Part shown: positions 9,226-16,784 of the stretch, piece by piece
How positions within the stretch are numbered: position 1 is the stretch's first letter
How the letters are laid out: every line of letters starts with the position of its first letter
Assembly (NCBI GenBank): GCA_047777415.1
Contig: JBKEEO010000001.1
Span: 1,441,021-1,505,020 of the forward strand
Length of the DNA stretch: 64,000 nt
Direction: 5' to 3'
From: Caproicibacter sp047777415
Lineage (GTDB): Bacteria; Bacillota; Clostridia; Oscillospirales; Acutalibacteraceae
Position numbers and translations under genes: made by a program
Notes under the pieces: model-generated
What the model was told of the DNA's origin: nothing
Database searches by the model: none
The model's input: the letters and a program-made list of their open reading frames with translations, nothing else

Positions 9226-9612
9226 TTAATCTCCTTCTTTTCCGGACAGGAACTGGCTGTATTCATCAGCGGACATCAATTCCTCGGTTCCGGTGATATC
9301 GCCGGCCTGTATCATCCACGCTTCATAGGGGGTTTTATTGAGTAGTTCCGGGGAATCGAGCAGTTCTTCGTTGACTGCCTGCACGGTTCCGCTCACGGGG
9401 CTGTATACGTCGGAAACGGCTTTTACGGATTCCACATCGGCGAACGCTGCGCCCGCTTCAACGCTGTCACCTTCCTGCGGCAGATTGACAAAGACAATGT
9501 CGCCGAGTTCCTTCTGTGCAAAATCGGTCAGGCCGATTTTGACGCTTCCGTCCGGCTCGCTGAGAACCCATTCGTGGGATTTGGTGTACTTAAGTTCCTC
9601 TGGCAGATTCAT
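9226..9612 (-). CDS. gcvH: Glycine cleavage system H protein
   Basis: A 128-aa lipoyl carrier that shuttles the aminomethyl group between the P, T and L proteins. The lipoylated residue is Lys64 in DVESVKAVSDVYSP, and the length is normal. N-terminal KYTKSHEWV is the family signature. AAGGAGGAAACAGC precedes the ATG. It sits between gcvT (57 nt upstream) and gcvPA. Confidence 0.96.
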   Translation of the reverse strand: MNLPEELKYTKSHEWVLSEPDGSVKIGLTDFAQKELGDIVFVNLPQEGDSVEAGAAFADVESVKAVSDVYSPVSGTVQAVNEELLDSPELLNKTPYEAWMIQAGDITGTEELMSADEYSQFLSGKEGD

Positions 9613-9669
9613 GCTGTTTCCTCCTTGATTTTGGCAGGCTTGTGCCTAAATTACAAATGTCATTAAAAA

Positions 9670-10755
9670 TTATGCCCGTTTATAAAACGGCAGTGCCGTA
9701 ATTTGTGCCGAAACACGCCGTCCGCGGATATCCAGCTCCGCTTCGGTTCCGACTTGGGTGTTTTCAGTGTCTATCAAAGCCATGGCGATGGCCGATTTCA
9801 GGTAAGGACAAAAAGTCCCCGAAGTGGTTTTGCCAATTTCTTTTCCGTTTATCCATACACTTTCGCCGCCGCGGGCAATGCCTCGGCCTGTCACGGTCAG
9901 CCCAACGCGCACACGGCATGGATTATTTTTTTCAAGTAAAGCTGCTTTGCCGATAAAATCGTGAGAATCCATCTTCACGCCGAACGAAAGCCCCGCCTCA
10001 AACGGTGTGATGGTTTCATCCATCTCATGCCCGTAGAGCGGCATGGCAGCTTCCAGCCGAAGCGTGTCGCGTGCACCGAGCCCGCAGGGAATCAGTCCGA
10101 ATTCTTTGCCCGTTTCCAGCAGAAGATCCCATAAGCGTTCCGCATCCTGCGGCGCACAGTAAAGTTCATAGCCAAGCTCTCCGGTGTATCCCGTGCGGGA
10201 AACAAGGCAGGGAATCCCACCGACGGTGCCTTTTTCCACAAAGGTGTAATACTTTTGCGGGATGGAAGAAGCATCGGCAACTTTTTTCAGAATCTCCGGT
10301 GCTTTCGGGCCTTGCAGAGCAATTTGTGCAACGTTGTCCGAAATATCTTCAAATCGGACATCGCCTGTAAGATGGGATTTAATCCATTCCACATCTTTGA
10401 TGCGGTTTGCAGCGTTGACAACCAGAAGATATTTGTTTTCATTGATGCGGTATACGACCAAATCGTCGACCACACCGCCGTCGTCGTAACACATCAGGGT
10501 ATAGCGGACGCGGCCATCGTACATGCCGGAAAAGTCGTTTGTCAAGATGTGCTGGAGATTTGCAAACGCATCTTTGCCCTCAAGGATGATTTCACCCATG
10601 TGGGAGATGTCAAACAGGCCTGCGGCGGTGCGCACCGCCATGTGTTCGGCAATGACGCCGGATGGATATTGCACGGGAAGCAGGTATCCCGCGAATGGAA
10701 CAATTTTTCCGCCAGCGGCAATGTGCCGGTTGTACAGAGGGGTTTTGTTTTCCAT
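9670..10755 (-). CDS. gcvT: Glycine cleavage system T protein (aminomethyltransferase)
   Basis: A 361-aa folate-binding protein that takes the methylene group from aminomethyl-lipoyl-GcvH to tetrahydrofolate and releases ammonia. The start is placed at 10755 (MENKTPLYNRHIAAGGK). The longer frame from 10803 would begin inside the leader terminator. GGAAAGAAGAGAGTG gives a usable ribosome site. FDISHMGEI and YTGELGYELY are family motifs. It is the first gene after the glycine riboswitch, so expression should rise when glycine binds. Confidence 0.95.
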   Translation of the reverse strand: MENKTPLYNRHIAAGGKIVPFAGYLLPVQYPSGVIAEHMAVRTAAGLFDISHMGEIILEGKDAFANLQHILTNDFSGMYDGRVRYTLMCYDDGGVVDDLVVYRINENKYLLVVNAANRIKDVEWIKSHLTGDVRFEDISDNVAQIALQGPKAPEILKKVADASSIPQKYYTFVEKGTVGGIPCLVSRTGYTGELGYELYCAPQDAERLWDLLLETGKEFGLIPCGLGARDTLRLEAAMPLYGHEMDETITPFEAGLSFGVKMDSHDFIGKAALLEKNNPCRVRVGLTVTGRGIARGGESVWINGKEIGKTTSGTFCPYLKSAIAMALIDTENTQVGTEAELDIRGRRVSAQITALPFYKRA

Positions 10756-10784
10756 ATCACTCTCTTCTTTCCATAGGGGATGAT

Positions 10785-10829
10785 AAAAAACGCGGAGGCA
10801 CACGGCAGAAATCCTGCCGTGTGCCTCCG
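10785..10829 (-). terminator. Intrinsic terminator controlled by glycine riboswitch
   Basis: On the minus strand a near-perfect stem (arms CGGAGGCACACGGCAG and CTGCCGTGTGCCTCCG) is followed by CG and six T residues. It lies between the second glycine aptamer and gcvT, which is the expected place for the expression platform. Confidence 0.85.
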
Positions 10830-10835
10830 TTGGTT

Positions 10836-10985
10836 AACCTGAAAGATTCTTCCCAAGGGGGAATTGCTTCTTCGGTGCCTCATGGACTCTCCGGAGTTTC
10901 GTCGGACTCCGGTTTTTTTGCCTGAGAGTTTTTGCGTTCCCCTTCGGCGCCGCTTGTTGCAAAGCGGTCTCTCCCGGAATCTTCA
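10836..10985 (-). promoter_or_regulatory. Tandem glycine riboswitch
   Basis: On the minus strand two aptamers follow each other. The first has GGGAGAGACCGC, then GCGCCGAAGGGG, then AACTCTCAGGCAAAA. The second has a GACTCCGACGAAACTCCGGAGAG type hairpin, then GCACCGAAGAAGCAA and CTTTCAGG. These match the conserved blocks of tandem glycine riboswitches. The downstream target is gcvT. The terminator that follows suggests an ON switch: glycine binding prevents termination. Confidence 0.93.
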
Positions 10986-11010
10986 TCCGAATATTCAGTT
11001 TATAAACTAG

Positions 11011-11039
11011 ATTATAAAAAAAGTCCGATGGAACGTCAA
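11011..11039 (-). promoter_or_regulatory. Promoter of the gcv operon
   Basis: Minus strand TTGACG (11034-11039), 17-bp spacer, TATAAT (11011-11016). It lies just upstream of the riboswitch, and transcription should start near 11004. Confidence 0.8.
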
Positions 11040-11134
11040 GGTGTTTGCAGTCAGATAAAAAAGAAACATAAATAATGAAGAATTCAGCCCGAAAAATTTA
11101 ACAAATTACATTGCTAAAAAAATATAAAAAAATA

Positions 11135-11905
11135 TTATGAGAAAATCTGAGCAAGCGGTGTTACCTCAATTCCCTCCGCAGAAAGTGCAGAACGAATTTT
11201 CTGAACAAATTGCAGTGCTTTGGCATTATCCCCGTGAACGCAGACGGAGTCCGCTTGAATGGAGATGTCCTTCCCCGTAACAGCGGTGACTTTGCCTTCC
11301 TTTGCCATGCGCACTACACGCTGGATTGCTTCGTTTTCATCCGTAATCATTGCGTTCGGCTTGCTTCTTGCAACCAAAGAACCGTCTTCCTCATAGGCGC
11401 GGTCGGCGAAAACTTCGCTGGCGGCGCGAATTCCTACATCCTTTGCCGCGCGAATCATCTCACTGCCGGAAAGCGCAAGAAGAATCAGCTTGTCGTCAAT
11501 TTCAGCGATGCCTTCGCAAATTGCTTTCGCAAGCGCGTAATCTTTTCCCGCCATATTGTAAAGTGCGCCGTGCGGCTTGACATGAATCAGCTCAATTGAG
11601 TAAGCACGGCAGAACGCGGACAGCGCACCGATTTGATACTGCACATAGGCTTTTGCCTCTGCAGGGGAAACCTTCATATTCCGACGTCCGAATCCCATCA
11701 GGTCCGGAAATCCTGGGTGAGCGCCGGCACCGACTCCGCTTTTTTTGACAAGCTCAACGGTTTTGCGCATGACAACCGGGTCGGAGGCATGGAACCCGCA
11801 GGCAATGTTTGCAGAGGAAATCAGGGGGATTACTTCTTCATCCATACCGATTCGATAGGTGCCGAAACTTTCCCCCAAATCAGAGTTTAAATCAATCCGA
11901 TTCAT
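11135..11905 (-). CDS. pxpA: 5-oxoprolinase subunit A (LamB/YcsF family)
   Basis: A 256-aa subunit of the ATP-dependent PxpABC 5-oxoprolinase, which opens 5-oxo-L-proline to L-glutamate. N-terminal DLNSDLGESFG, the SANIACGFHASD block and GAGAHPGFPDLMGFGRR are the LamB/YcsF signatures. It is the last gene of a six-gene minus-strand operon, 15 nt after the DUF1445 gene, with GAAAGGGGAATTCTA upstream. No clear terminator follows before the gcv promoter at about 11,040. Confidence 0.93.
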   Translation of the reverse strand: MNRIDLNSDLGESFGTYRIGMDEEVIPLISSANIACGFHASDPVVMRKTVELVKKSGVGAGAHPGFPDLMGFGRRNMKVSPAEAKAYVQYQIGALSAFCRAYSIELIHVKPHGALYNMAGKDYALAKAICEGIAEIDDKLILLALSGSEMIRAAKDVGIRAASEVFADRAYEEDGSLVARSKPNAMITDENEAIQRVVRMAKEGKVTAVTGKDISIQADSVCVHGDNAKALQFVQKIRSALSAEGIEVTPLAQIFS

Positions 11906-11920
11906 TAGAATTCCCCTTTC

Positions 11921-12706
11921 TTAATATTTCAGCTGTACATTTTTAATGTCTGTAATAAACATGTGCCCCGGTGAATGCGTAATGGCGATTTTGGGCTTTA
12001 CGTTCATGATGACGGACTGCGGAGTAACCCCACAGGGCCAGAAAACAGGGACTTCGCCTTCTTTTATTGTTACACTGTCGCCAAAATCGGGGTGGTTGAT
12101 GTCTTTAATTCCAATGGCTTCCGGCGAACCGATATGAATCGGGGCACCGTGAACACGGGGCATTCCTCCAGTAATCAGTGCAGCGCGAACCACTTGGTCA
12201 TAGGGAAGCGGACGCATGGAAACCACCATTTTGCCGCTGAATACTCCGGCAGGCTCACAGTCGATGTTGGTGCGGAACATGGGTACATTGCGGTTTTCTT
12301 CGATATGCCGAATGGTGATACCCGCTTCCAAAAGTTCCGCTTCAAACGAAAAGCTGCACCCGATTAAAAAACTGACAAAGTCATCGCGCCAATAACGGGA
12401 CACATCGGTACATTCTTCCACCATTTCACCGTTTTCATAAATGCGGTATTTCGGAATATCCGTAGCAATATCCGCATCTTTTGCAATGGTATGCAGTGTG
12501 CGGCTGCCCACATCGGAAACCTCCAGCAAGGGGCAGGATTTCGGGTTGCGCTGGCAGAACAACAGAAAATCATAGGCCAGTTCTTTTGGAAGAACCGCCA
12601 GATTTGCCTGCGCGTATCCGGCACACATTCCCGCTGTGGGACCGGTGATTTCACCTTTGCGAATCAGTTCCCGTACCTTGGACGGCGCCATCGTTGTAAG
12701 ATCCAT
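11921..12706 (-). CDS. DUF1445 protein (YcsI-like; N-terminal half of D-glutamate cyclase)
   Basis: A 261-aa protein of the family usually named putative hydro-lyase. The mammalian D-glutamate cyclase (DGLUCY) joins a DUF1445 domain to a DUF4392 domain in one chain. Conserved RNVPMFRTNIDCEPAG and the C-terminal HSPGHMFITDIKN are visible. Its partner domain is encoded separately in the same operon (14452-15522). A role in D-glutamate/5-oxo-D-proline interconversion is an inference from that pairing. AACGGAGGTTTTTCG precedes the ATG. Confidence 0.85.
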   Translation of the reverse strand: MDLTTMAPSKVRELIRKGEITGPTAGMCAGYAQANLAVLPKELAYDFLLFCQRNPKSCPLLEVSDVGSRTLHTIAKDADIATDIPKYRIYENGEMVEECTDVSRYWRDDFVSFLIGCSFSFEAELLEAGITIRHIEENRNVPMFRTNIDCEPAGVFSGKMVVSMRPLPYDQVVRAALITGGMPRVHGAPIHIGSPEAIGIKDINHPDFGDSVTIKEGEVPVFWPCGVTPQSVIMNVKPKIAITHSPGHMFITDIKNVQLKY

Positions 12707-12767
12707 TCGAAAAACCTCCGTTCAAAATTGCCGGATACCTTTTCCGAGTATCGGCCGTCAATTTTAA

Positions 12768-13709
12768 TCATTCGTTCAAATAGTGATTTAGCTTCCTGAG
12801 CTTTTTTGTTTCTCGGCGGAGCAGTTTTTGCGCTTCGGAAACGGAAATCTGCTCAAAGTGCACGGAATCACCGGGCTTGCACTGCGCAAGCAACGGAAGG
12901 TCCACCGAGGCTACCGTGCCGATTTTCGTGTATCCGCCCGTTGTTTGTCGGTCGGCAAGCATGATAATCGGTTTGCCGCTCGACGGTATCTGTACCGCTC
13001 CTGCGGGAATTCCGTCCGAAATAATGTCTGCTGTGTCTTTACATGAAATGACAGGGCCGTCCAGTGCGCAGCCCATACGGTCGAAACGCGTGGTAACTTG
13101 GTAGGTTTCTGAAAAGAAAGTGCGGATACCGTTTTCCGTAAAAGCATCCTCCTGCGGGCCGAGAACCACACGCAGGGTCACTTTGCCGCCGAATGACGGG
13201 GTGTCCAATGTGCGCAGGGGGAAGAAGGGAAGCTCTTCTTTTGGAGAAGCGAAAGCAATTTTATCGCCGGCTTGAAGTTTCCGTCCCTGATATCCGCCGA
13301 ATCCGCATTTTAAGTTCGTCGACTTGCTGCCCATCACAACGGGAATATCCAGTCCGCCGGCAAACGCCAAGTAAGCACGACAGCCTTCTTTTGCCTGACC
13401 GAAGGAAAGAACATCCCCGCTTTTTACACCAACTGCCGCATACCGCGGCATTGGTTCTCCGTTTAAAGAGGGGGAAAGGTCGCCGCCTGTTACCGCAATG
13501 AAATTATCCGCCGTAAAACGCAGTTCGGGGCCAAGTAAGGTCATTTCCAAAACGGCTTCATCAGCCGGATTTGCAACCAGAAGGTTTGCAAGGGTCATAG
13601 CCTTGCGGTCCAATGCTCCGGAAGGAGAAATGCCCAGTTTTTGATATCCGGTGCGGCCGAAATCCTGCACGGTTGTCAGAAGTCCGGGTTTTAAAATTTC
13701 AATTCCCAT
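12768..13709 (-). CDS. pxpC: 5-oxoprolinase subunit C (biotin-dependent carboxylase-like, KipA family)
   Basis: A 313-aa KipA/AHS2-family subunit of the 5-oxoprolinase. The start at 13709 (MGIEILKPGLLTTVQDFGRTGYQ) is chosen because GGAGG lies just upstream and family members begin this way; the open frame extends 49 codons further but overlaps pxpB. It overlaps the end of pxpB by 11 nt, which indicates coupled translation. Motifs ALDRKAMTLANLLV and LADRQTTGGYTKIGTV are typical. Confidence 0.92.
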   Translation of the reverse strand: MGIEILKPGLLTTVQDFGRTGYQKLGISPSGALDRKAMTLANLLVANPADEAVLEMTLLGPELRFTADNFIAVTGGDLSPSLNGEPMPRYAAVGVKSGDVLSFGQAKEGCRAYLAFAGGLDIPVVMGSKSTNLKCGFGGYQGRKLQAGDKIAFASPKEELPFFPLRTLDTPSFGGKVTLRVVLGPQEDAFTENGIRTFFSETYQVTTRFDRMGCALDGPVISCKDTADIISDGIPAGAVQIPSSGKPIIMLADRQTTGGYTKIGTVASVDLPLLAQCKPGDSVHFEQISVSEAQKLLRRETKKLRKLNHYLNE

Positions 13710-14439
13710 CGGAGGAACCTCCTTCCCGAACGGTGCAGCGATATTCACCTTTTTCCACAAGGGACTGAATTCTGCTATACTCCTGCGGTGTAATCGGGAC
13801 AAAACGGATCCGATCGCCGGCGCGGTAAAGAATCGGGTCTTCCCGCTGCGGGTCATAAGGTTTTACGGGGGTGCTGCCAATTAGCCGCCAGCCGCCAGGG
13901 GAAGCAATCGGATAGATTCCCGTCTGTTCGCCGCCAATGGCGACGGAACCGGCAGGTATTTTAACGCGCGGTGTCTTCAGACGCGGTGTCGCTATGCGTG
14001 AATCCATTCCACCCAAATAGGCAAATCCGGGAAGAAAACCAAGCATATAAATAAGGTAATCCTTCGATGAATGAATCTGTACAACTTCCTGCTCCGAAAG
14101 GCCCGCGTGCTCTGCAACATCGGGCAGATCTTCCCCGAAAGACCCTCCGTAACAGACCGGAATCTCCACAATCCGTCCCGCGCCGGAAGCGGAAGTGCCA
14201 AGGCTGCGGGCAAGCCGGAGGATTTTGCGCCGCAGTGCCGCATACCGAATTTTGCATGGGTCATAGCAGACTAACAGAGAACGGTATGTGGGTACGGTTT
14301 CTGTAATGCCGGGAATTTCGGCCGACTGAATAGCCCGATCCAAAGCCAAGACTTCTCCGTTGATTTTCTCACTGATTTCATTTCCAAATTCGACCGTCAG
14401 CGCGCTGTCCCCGGCGGTCAAAATTTTGGGCTCCGGCAT
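13699..14439 (-). CDS. pxpB: 5-oxoprolinase subunit B (KipI family)
   Basis: A 246-aa KipI/AHS1-family subunit. MLGFLPGFAYLGGMD, PRVKIPAGSVAIGGEQTGIYP and SPGGWRLIGSTPVKPYDP are the conserved blocks. There are two possible ATGs, at 14445 and 14439; the second is preferred because GGGGG lies six bases before it and touches the first. It is coupled to pxpC and lies 12 nt after the DUF4392 gene. Confidence 0.92.
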   Translation of the reverse strand: MPEPKILTAGDSALTVEFGNEISEKINGEVLALDRAIQSAEIPGITETVPTYRSLLVCYDPCKIRYAALRRKILRLARSLGTSASGAGRIVEIPVCYGGSFGEDLPDVAEHAGLSEQEVVQIHSSKDYLIYMLGFLPGFAYLGGMDSRIATPRLKTPRVKIPAGSVAIGGEQTGIYPIASPGGWRLIGSTPVKPYDPQREDPILYRAGDRIRFVPITPQEYSRIQSLVEKGEYRCTVREGGSSDGN

Positions 14440-14451
14440 TTTCATCCCCCT

Positions 14452-15522
14452 TTACTGAAAAAATCCAAGTTCCAATACTTTTTTAAACCAAGTTTTCCCC
14501 GGTTCGTAATTTGCATAGTCCAACGCATAGATAACGCATTCGCGCATGAGTTCCAGAATCAACACATTCATTTTTACGCCAAAGCCATCCACTGCGGGAG
14601 TGAGGGAACCATCCATATTCACCATGCCGCAGCGGGAAGCTGTTTTAATGGTTTCTCCGAGAAGTTCCCCGTCGTGCAGGATATCGGGATTTTTCACCAA
14701 AAAGGCGAGCGCGGCGATCATTCCGTCGCAGCCCCAGTTGGAAACCGTTGCAGTCAGCACTGTGTCAGCTTTGGTAGCCACGGCAAGTCCGCCCCCGCAG
14801 CCACAGGAGCACGAACCGGGTGCAGCGTATGGAATATAGCGGTCCAAATGATCCCCCAGTGTGCCTAATCCCATCTCGTTGCCCAAATCTCCGATGGCGA
14901 TGGTGGCAACGCCCTTATCTTGAAGCTTTTGGAACAGAATGTCCGCCTTTGCCTCCAGCTCCGTGACGTTCTTGCCGACTGCATTGTGATAAAATCCTTT
15001 CGCATTTGCGCCCGGAAATTCAACACTAACCACAGCAGAAGGAAGTCCCGCTGCAATAATTTCATCTGCGCGTGCCGCTGCTTTTTCCGGTTCCTTTGGA
15101 AAAGTCAAACATGCCATTGAAAACGGGAAACGCTTTGCTTCTTCAACGGATTCATAAAGATGCAGCCCCACCAGAGGAGCGATGGCCTTGACGGCCGAAA
15201 CATTTTCTTCAGGGCAGACTAGCACAGGAACCGCGTGAAACGCCTTTTCCAGTGTTCTTGCCAACAGCATGGCGCCAACAATGCCGTCCGTTTCCGCGCA
15301 AAGGGATGGAGTGAGGACAAATCCGGTCAAAATCAGGACTTCGTCGCCTTCCTTCACAGTTTCCATCAGTTTCTTTGCTGTATGTATGGTGAGCGGCTCG
15401 CCGGCTAATTGCCTCGACTTTTCATATAGGATTCGGCAGACCCCGTAGCCACGGGGATCCAAATTCATCAGGTCGTCAAGATTTTGGCCGACGTTTAACT
15501 CGGTTAAAGTTTGCTGATTCAT
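14452..15522 (-). CDS. DUF4392 protein (D-glutamate cyclase C-terminal domain homologue)
   Basis: A 356-aa protein matching the DUF4392 part of D-glutamate cyclase. The protein has GDEVLILTGF near the start, AIGDLGNEMGLGTLGDHLDR, and a cysteine-rich CSCGCGGGLAVATKAD followed by SNWGCDGMIAALAFL, all typical of this family. The ATG at 15522 follows GAAAGGA at a rather long distance; a TTG eight codons earlier lacks its own site. It follows the transaminase gene by 35 nt. With the DUF1445 gene it would make up a two-subunit cyclase; this is inference. Confidence 0.82.
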   Translation of the reverse strand: MNQQTLTELNVGQNLDDLMNLDPRGYGVCRILYEKSRQLAGEPLTIHTAKKLMETVKEGDEVLILTGFVLTPSLCAETDGIVGAMLLARTLEKAFHAVPVLVCPEENVSAVKAIAPLVGLHLYESVEEAKRFPFSMACLTFPKEPEKAAARADEIIAAGLPSAVVSVEFPGANAKGFYHNAVGKNVTELEAKADILFQKLQDKGVATIAIGDLGNEMGLGTLGDHLDRYIPYAAPGSCSCGCGGGLAVATKADTVLTATVSNWGCDGMIAALAFLVKNPDILHDGELLGETIKTASRCGMVNMDGSLTPAVDGFGVKMNVLILELMRECVIYALDYANYEPGKTWFKKVLELGFFQ

Positions 15523-15557
15523 ATTAAAAATTGACGATCCTTTCAATTTTTATTTTC

Positions 15558-16421
15558 TTATTTTGCGTAATCTGCAAATTTTGCTTTAGTATAGTCCTCG
15601 AACTGTTTCACGGCGGCGTTCTGCAGTTTTTTCAGCAGCTCCGGAGCGCGTCCGCCTACTTTTTTGCCGTCAATTTCCACTGCTGCATTGCAAAGTGTGC
15701 CGGCACTGTGTACCATGACTTCATCCGCGTCCATCAGTTCCGTTAAGGTGAATGCTTTTTCACTTACCGGTATTCCAAGTTCCTGTGCAAGGCCGACGAG
15801 ATGTTTTCTTGCCGTGCCGGGAAGGATTAAATTGTTCAAAGGTGCTGTACGGAAAACACCGTCTTTGAAAATGGAAATATTGCTGTGAGCGCATTCGGTA
15901 ACAATTTCTCCGCGGTGAAATACTGCCTCTTGGCACCCTGCTTCTTTGGCTTTTTGTGCTGCCATCACGCTGGGAATCAAGTTCAGTGTTTTGATATCAC
16001 AGTGCAAGAAACGGGTGTCCTCCACGGTGATTAGTTTAAAGGTTCTGTCAATGGGAGTCAGGGGAACAGGGCGGATGGTAATCAGCAGGTTTGCGGGACC
16101 TTCGGGAAAAACATGGTTGCGCAAACCGGTGCCGCGTGTTGTCTGCCAGTAAACCATCAGGCTTTCCGAATCATCCACTTGATCGACCAAATCCTGAAGT
16201 GTTTTGGCAAGTTCTTCTTTAGACATCGAAAAAGGAATCTTCAGTTTAGAAAAACTGCGGTAAAAGCGATCAATATGATCCTCCAGGGCAAAAATCACAT
16301 GATTTACCGCGTAAGTTGCGTCATAAACGCCGTCGCCAAAATAAACGACTCGGTCGTTCATAGGTATGGTCATTTCCTCAATCGGGCCGGTTTTCCCATT
16401 GTAATAGCCAATATTTTTCAT
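15558..16421 (-). CDS. D-amino acid aminotransferase (class IV)
   Basis: A 287-aa PLP enzyme of fold type IV, which interconverts D-alanine or other D-amino acids and D-glutamate with 2-oxoglutarate. The PLP lysine is Lys144 in CDIKTLNLIPSVMAAQKAKE, very close to the Bacillus D-transaminase motif. EAVFHRGEIVTECAHSNISIF is the class IV signature. It is the first gene of the D-glutamate/5-oxoproline operon. GTGGAGGTAGCTGC precedes the ATG. A branched-chain or aminodeoxychorismate lyase role is less likely given the DIKTLN motif and neighbours. Confidence 0.85.
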   Translation of the reverse strand: MKNIGYYNGKTGPIEEMTIPMNDRVVYFGDGVYDATYAVNHVIFALEDHIDRFYRSFSKLKIPFSMSKEELAKTLQDLVDQVDDSESLMVYWQTTRGTGLRNHVFPEGPANLLITIRPVPLTPIDRTFKLITVEDTRFLHCDIKTLNLIPSVMAAQKAKEAGCQEAVFHRGEIVTECAHSNISIFKDGVFRTAPLNNLILPGTARKHLVGLAQELGIPVSEKAFTLTELMDADEVMVHSAGTLCNAAVEIDGKKVGGRAPELLKKLQNAAVKQFEDYTKAKFADYAK

Positions 16422-16638
16422 GCAGCTACCTCCACAAACTGTTATTGCCGATGCGGAGTTCGTGTTTTGAAAAAAAAGAAGTCACTTAACCCCAACAGCA
16501 AGTTAAATGACTTCTGTATCATTTACTCTACGGGTAATTGTTATTGCCCACGTTGGCGCACAATTTCCGTAATCAATAAAAAATTTAATTAATTTTTTCA
16601 AAACAGACCGGAATCCACATTTCAACGGCTTGACTCTT
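16422..16638 (-). promoter_or_regulatory. Attenuator leader of the D-glutamate/5-oxoproline operon
   Basis: A leader of roughly 215 nt from the promoter at 16645-16673 to the transaminase gene. It contains, in minus-strand order, an AT palindrome, a small hairpin GGGCAAT/ATTACCC, then GTAAATGA...TCATTTAAC, which would pair with each other and so occupy the 5' arm of the following terminator. After the terminator comes a second copy of GGCAATAACA immediately before the ribosome site. No T-box motif (GGTGGNACCGCG type) and no known riboswitch core is recognised. Confidence 0.6.
16470..16515 (-). terminator. Leader terminator before the transaminase gene
   Basis: Minus-strand stem AGAAGTCATTTAAC/GTTAAGTGACTTCT (one wobble) with an 11-base loop, then eight T residues. 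It lies 49 nt upstream of the start codon of the operon, so it must be regulated if the operon is to be read. Confidence 0.85.
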
Positions 16639-16644
16639 TAAATA

Positions 16645-16673
16645 ATTTTATGCTACATAAATAATTTTGTCAA
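16645..16673 (-). promoter_or_regulatory. Promoter of the D-glutamate/5-oxoproline operon
   Basis: Minus strand TTGACA (16668-16673), 17-bp spacer, TAAAAT (16645-16650). It diverges from the diguanylate cyclase promoter. Confidence 0.8.
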
Positions 16674-16704
16674 CCTTTTTTTCTTTTGCTTATTTATTGT
16701 AGGC

Positions 16705-16733
16705 TTTACGCGGCGAAAATTCAATATTATAAT
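16705..16733 (+). promoter_or_regulatory. Promoter of the diguanylate cyclase gene
   Basis: TTTACG (16705-16710), 17-bp spacer, TATAAT (16728-16733), about 50 nt upstream of the start codon. Confidence 0.6.
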
Positions 16734-16784
16734 ATAAATAAATAATTATTAATGAATATATTTGTATCACGGGATGTGTAATAA

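Noticed and set aside
16113..16592. 159-codon plus-strand frame
   Set aside because: Antisense to the transaminase gene and its leader; no ribosome site and composition of a shadow frame.
16422..16638. T-box or glycine-type riboswitch before the transaminase gene
   Set aside because: The T-box bulge sequence and specifier stem are not found, and the glycine core blocks seen at 10,836-10,985 are absent; kept as an unidentified attenuator.
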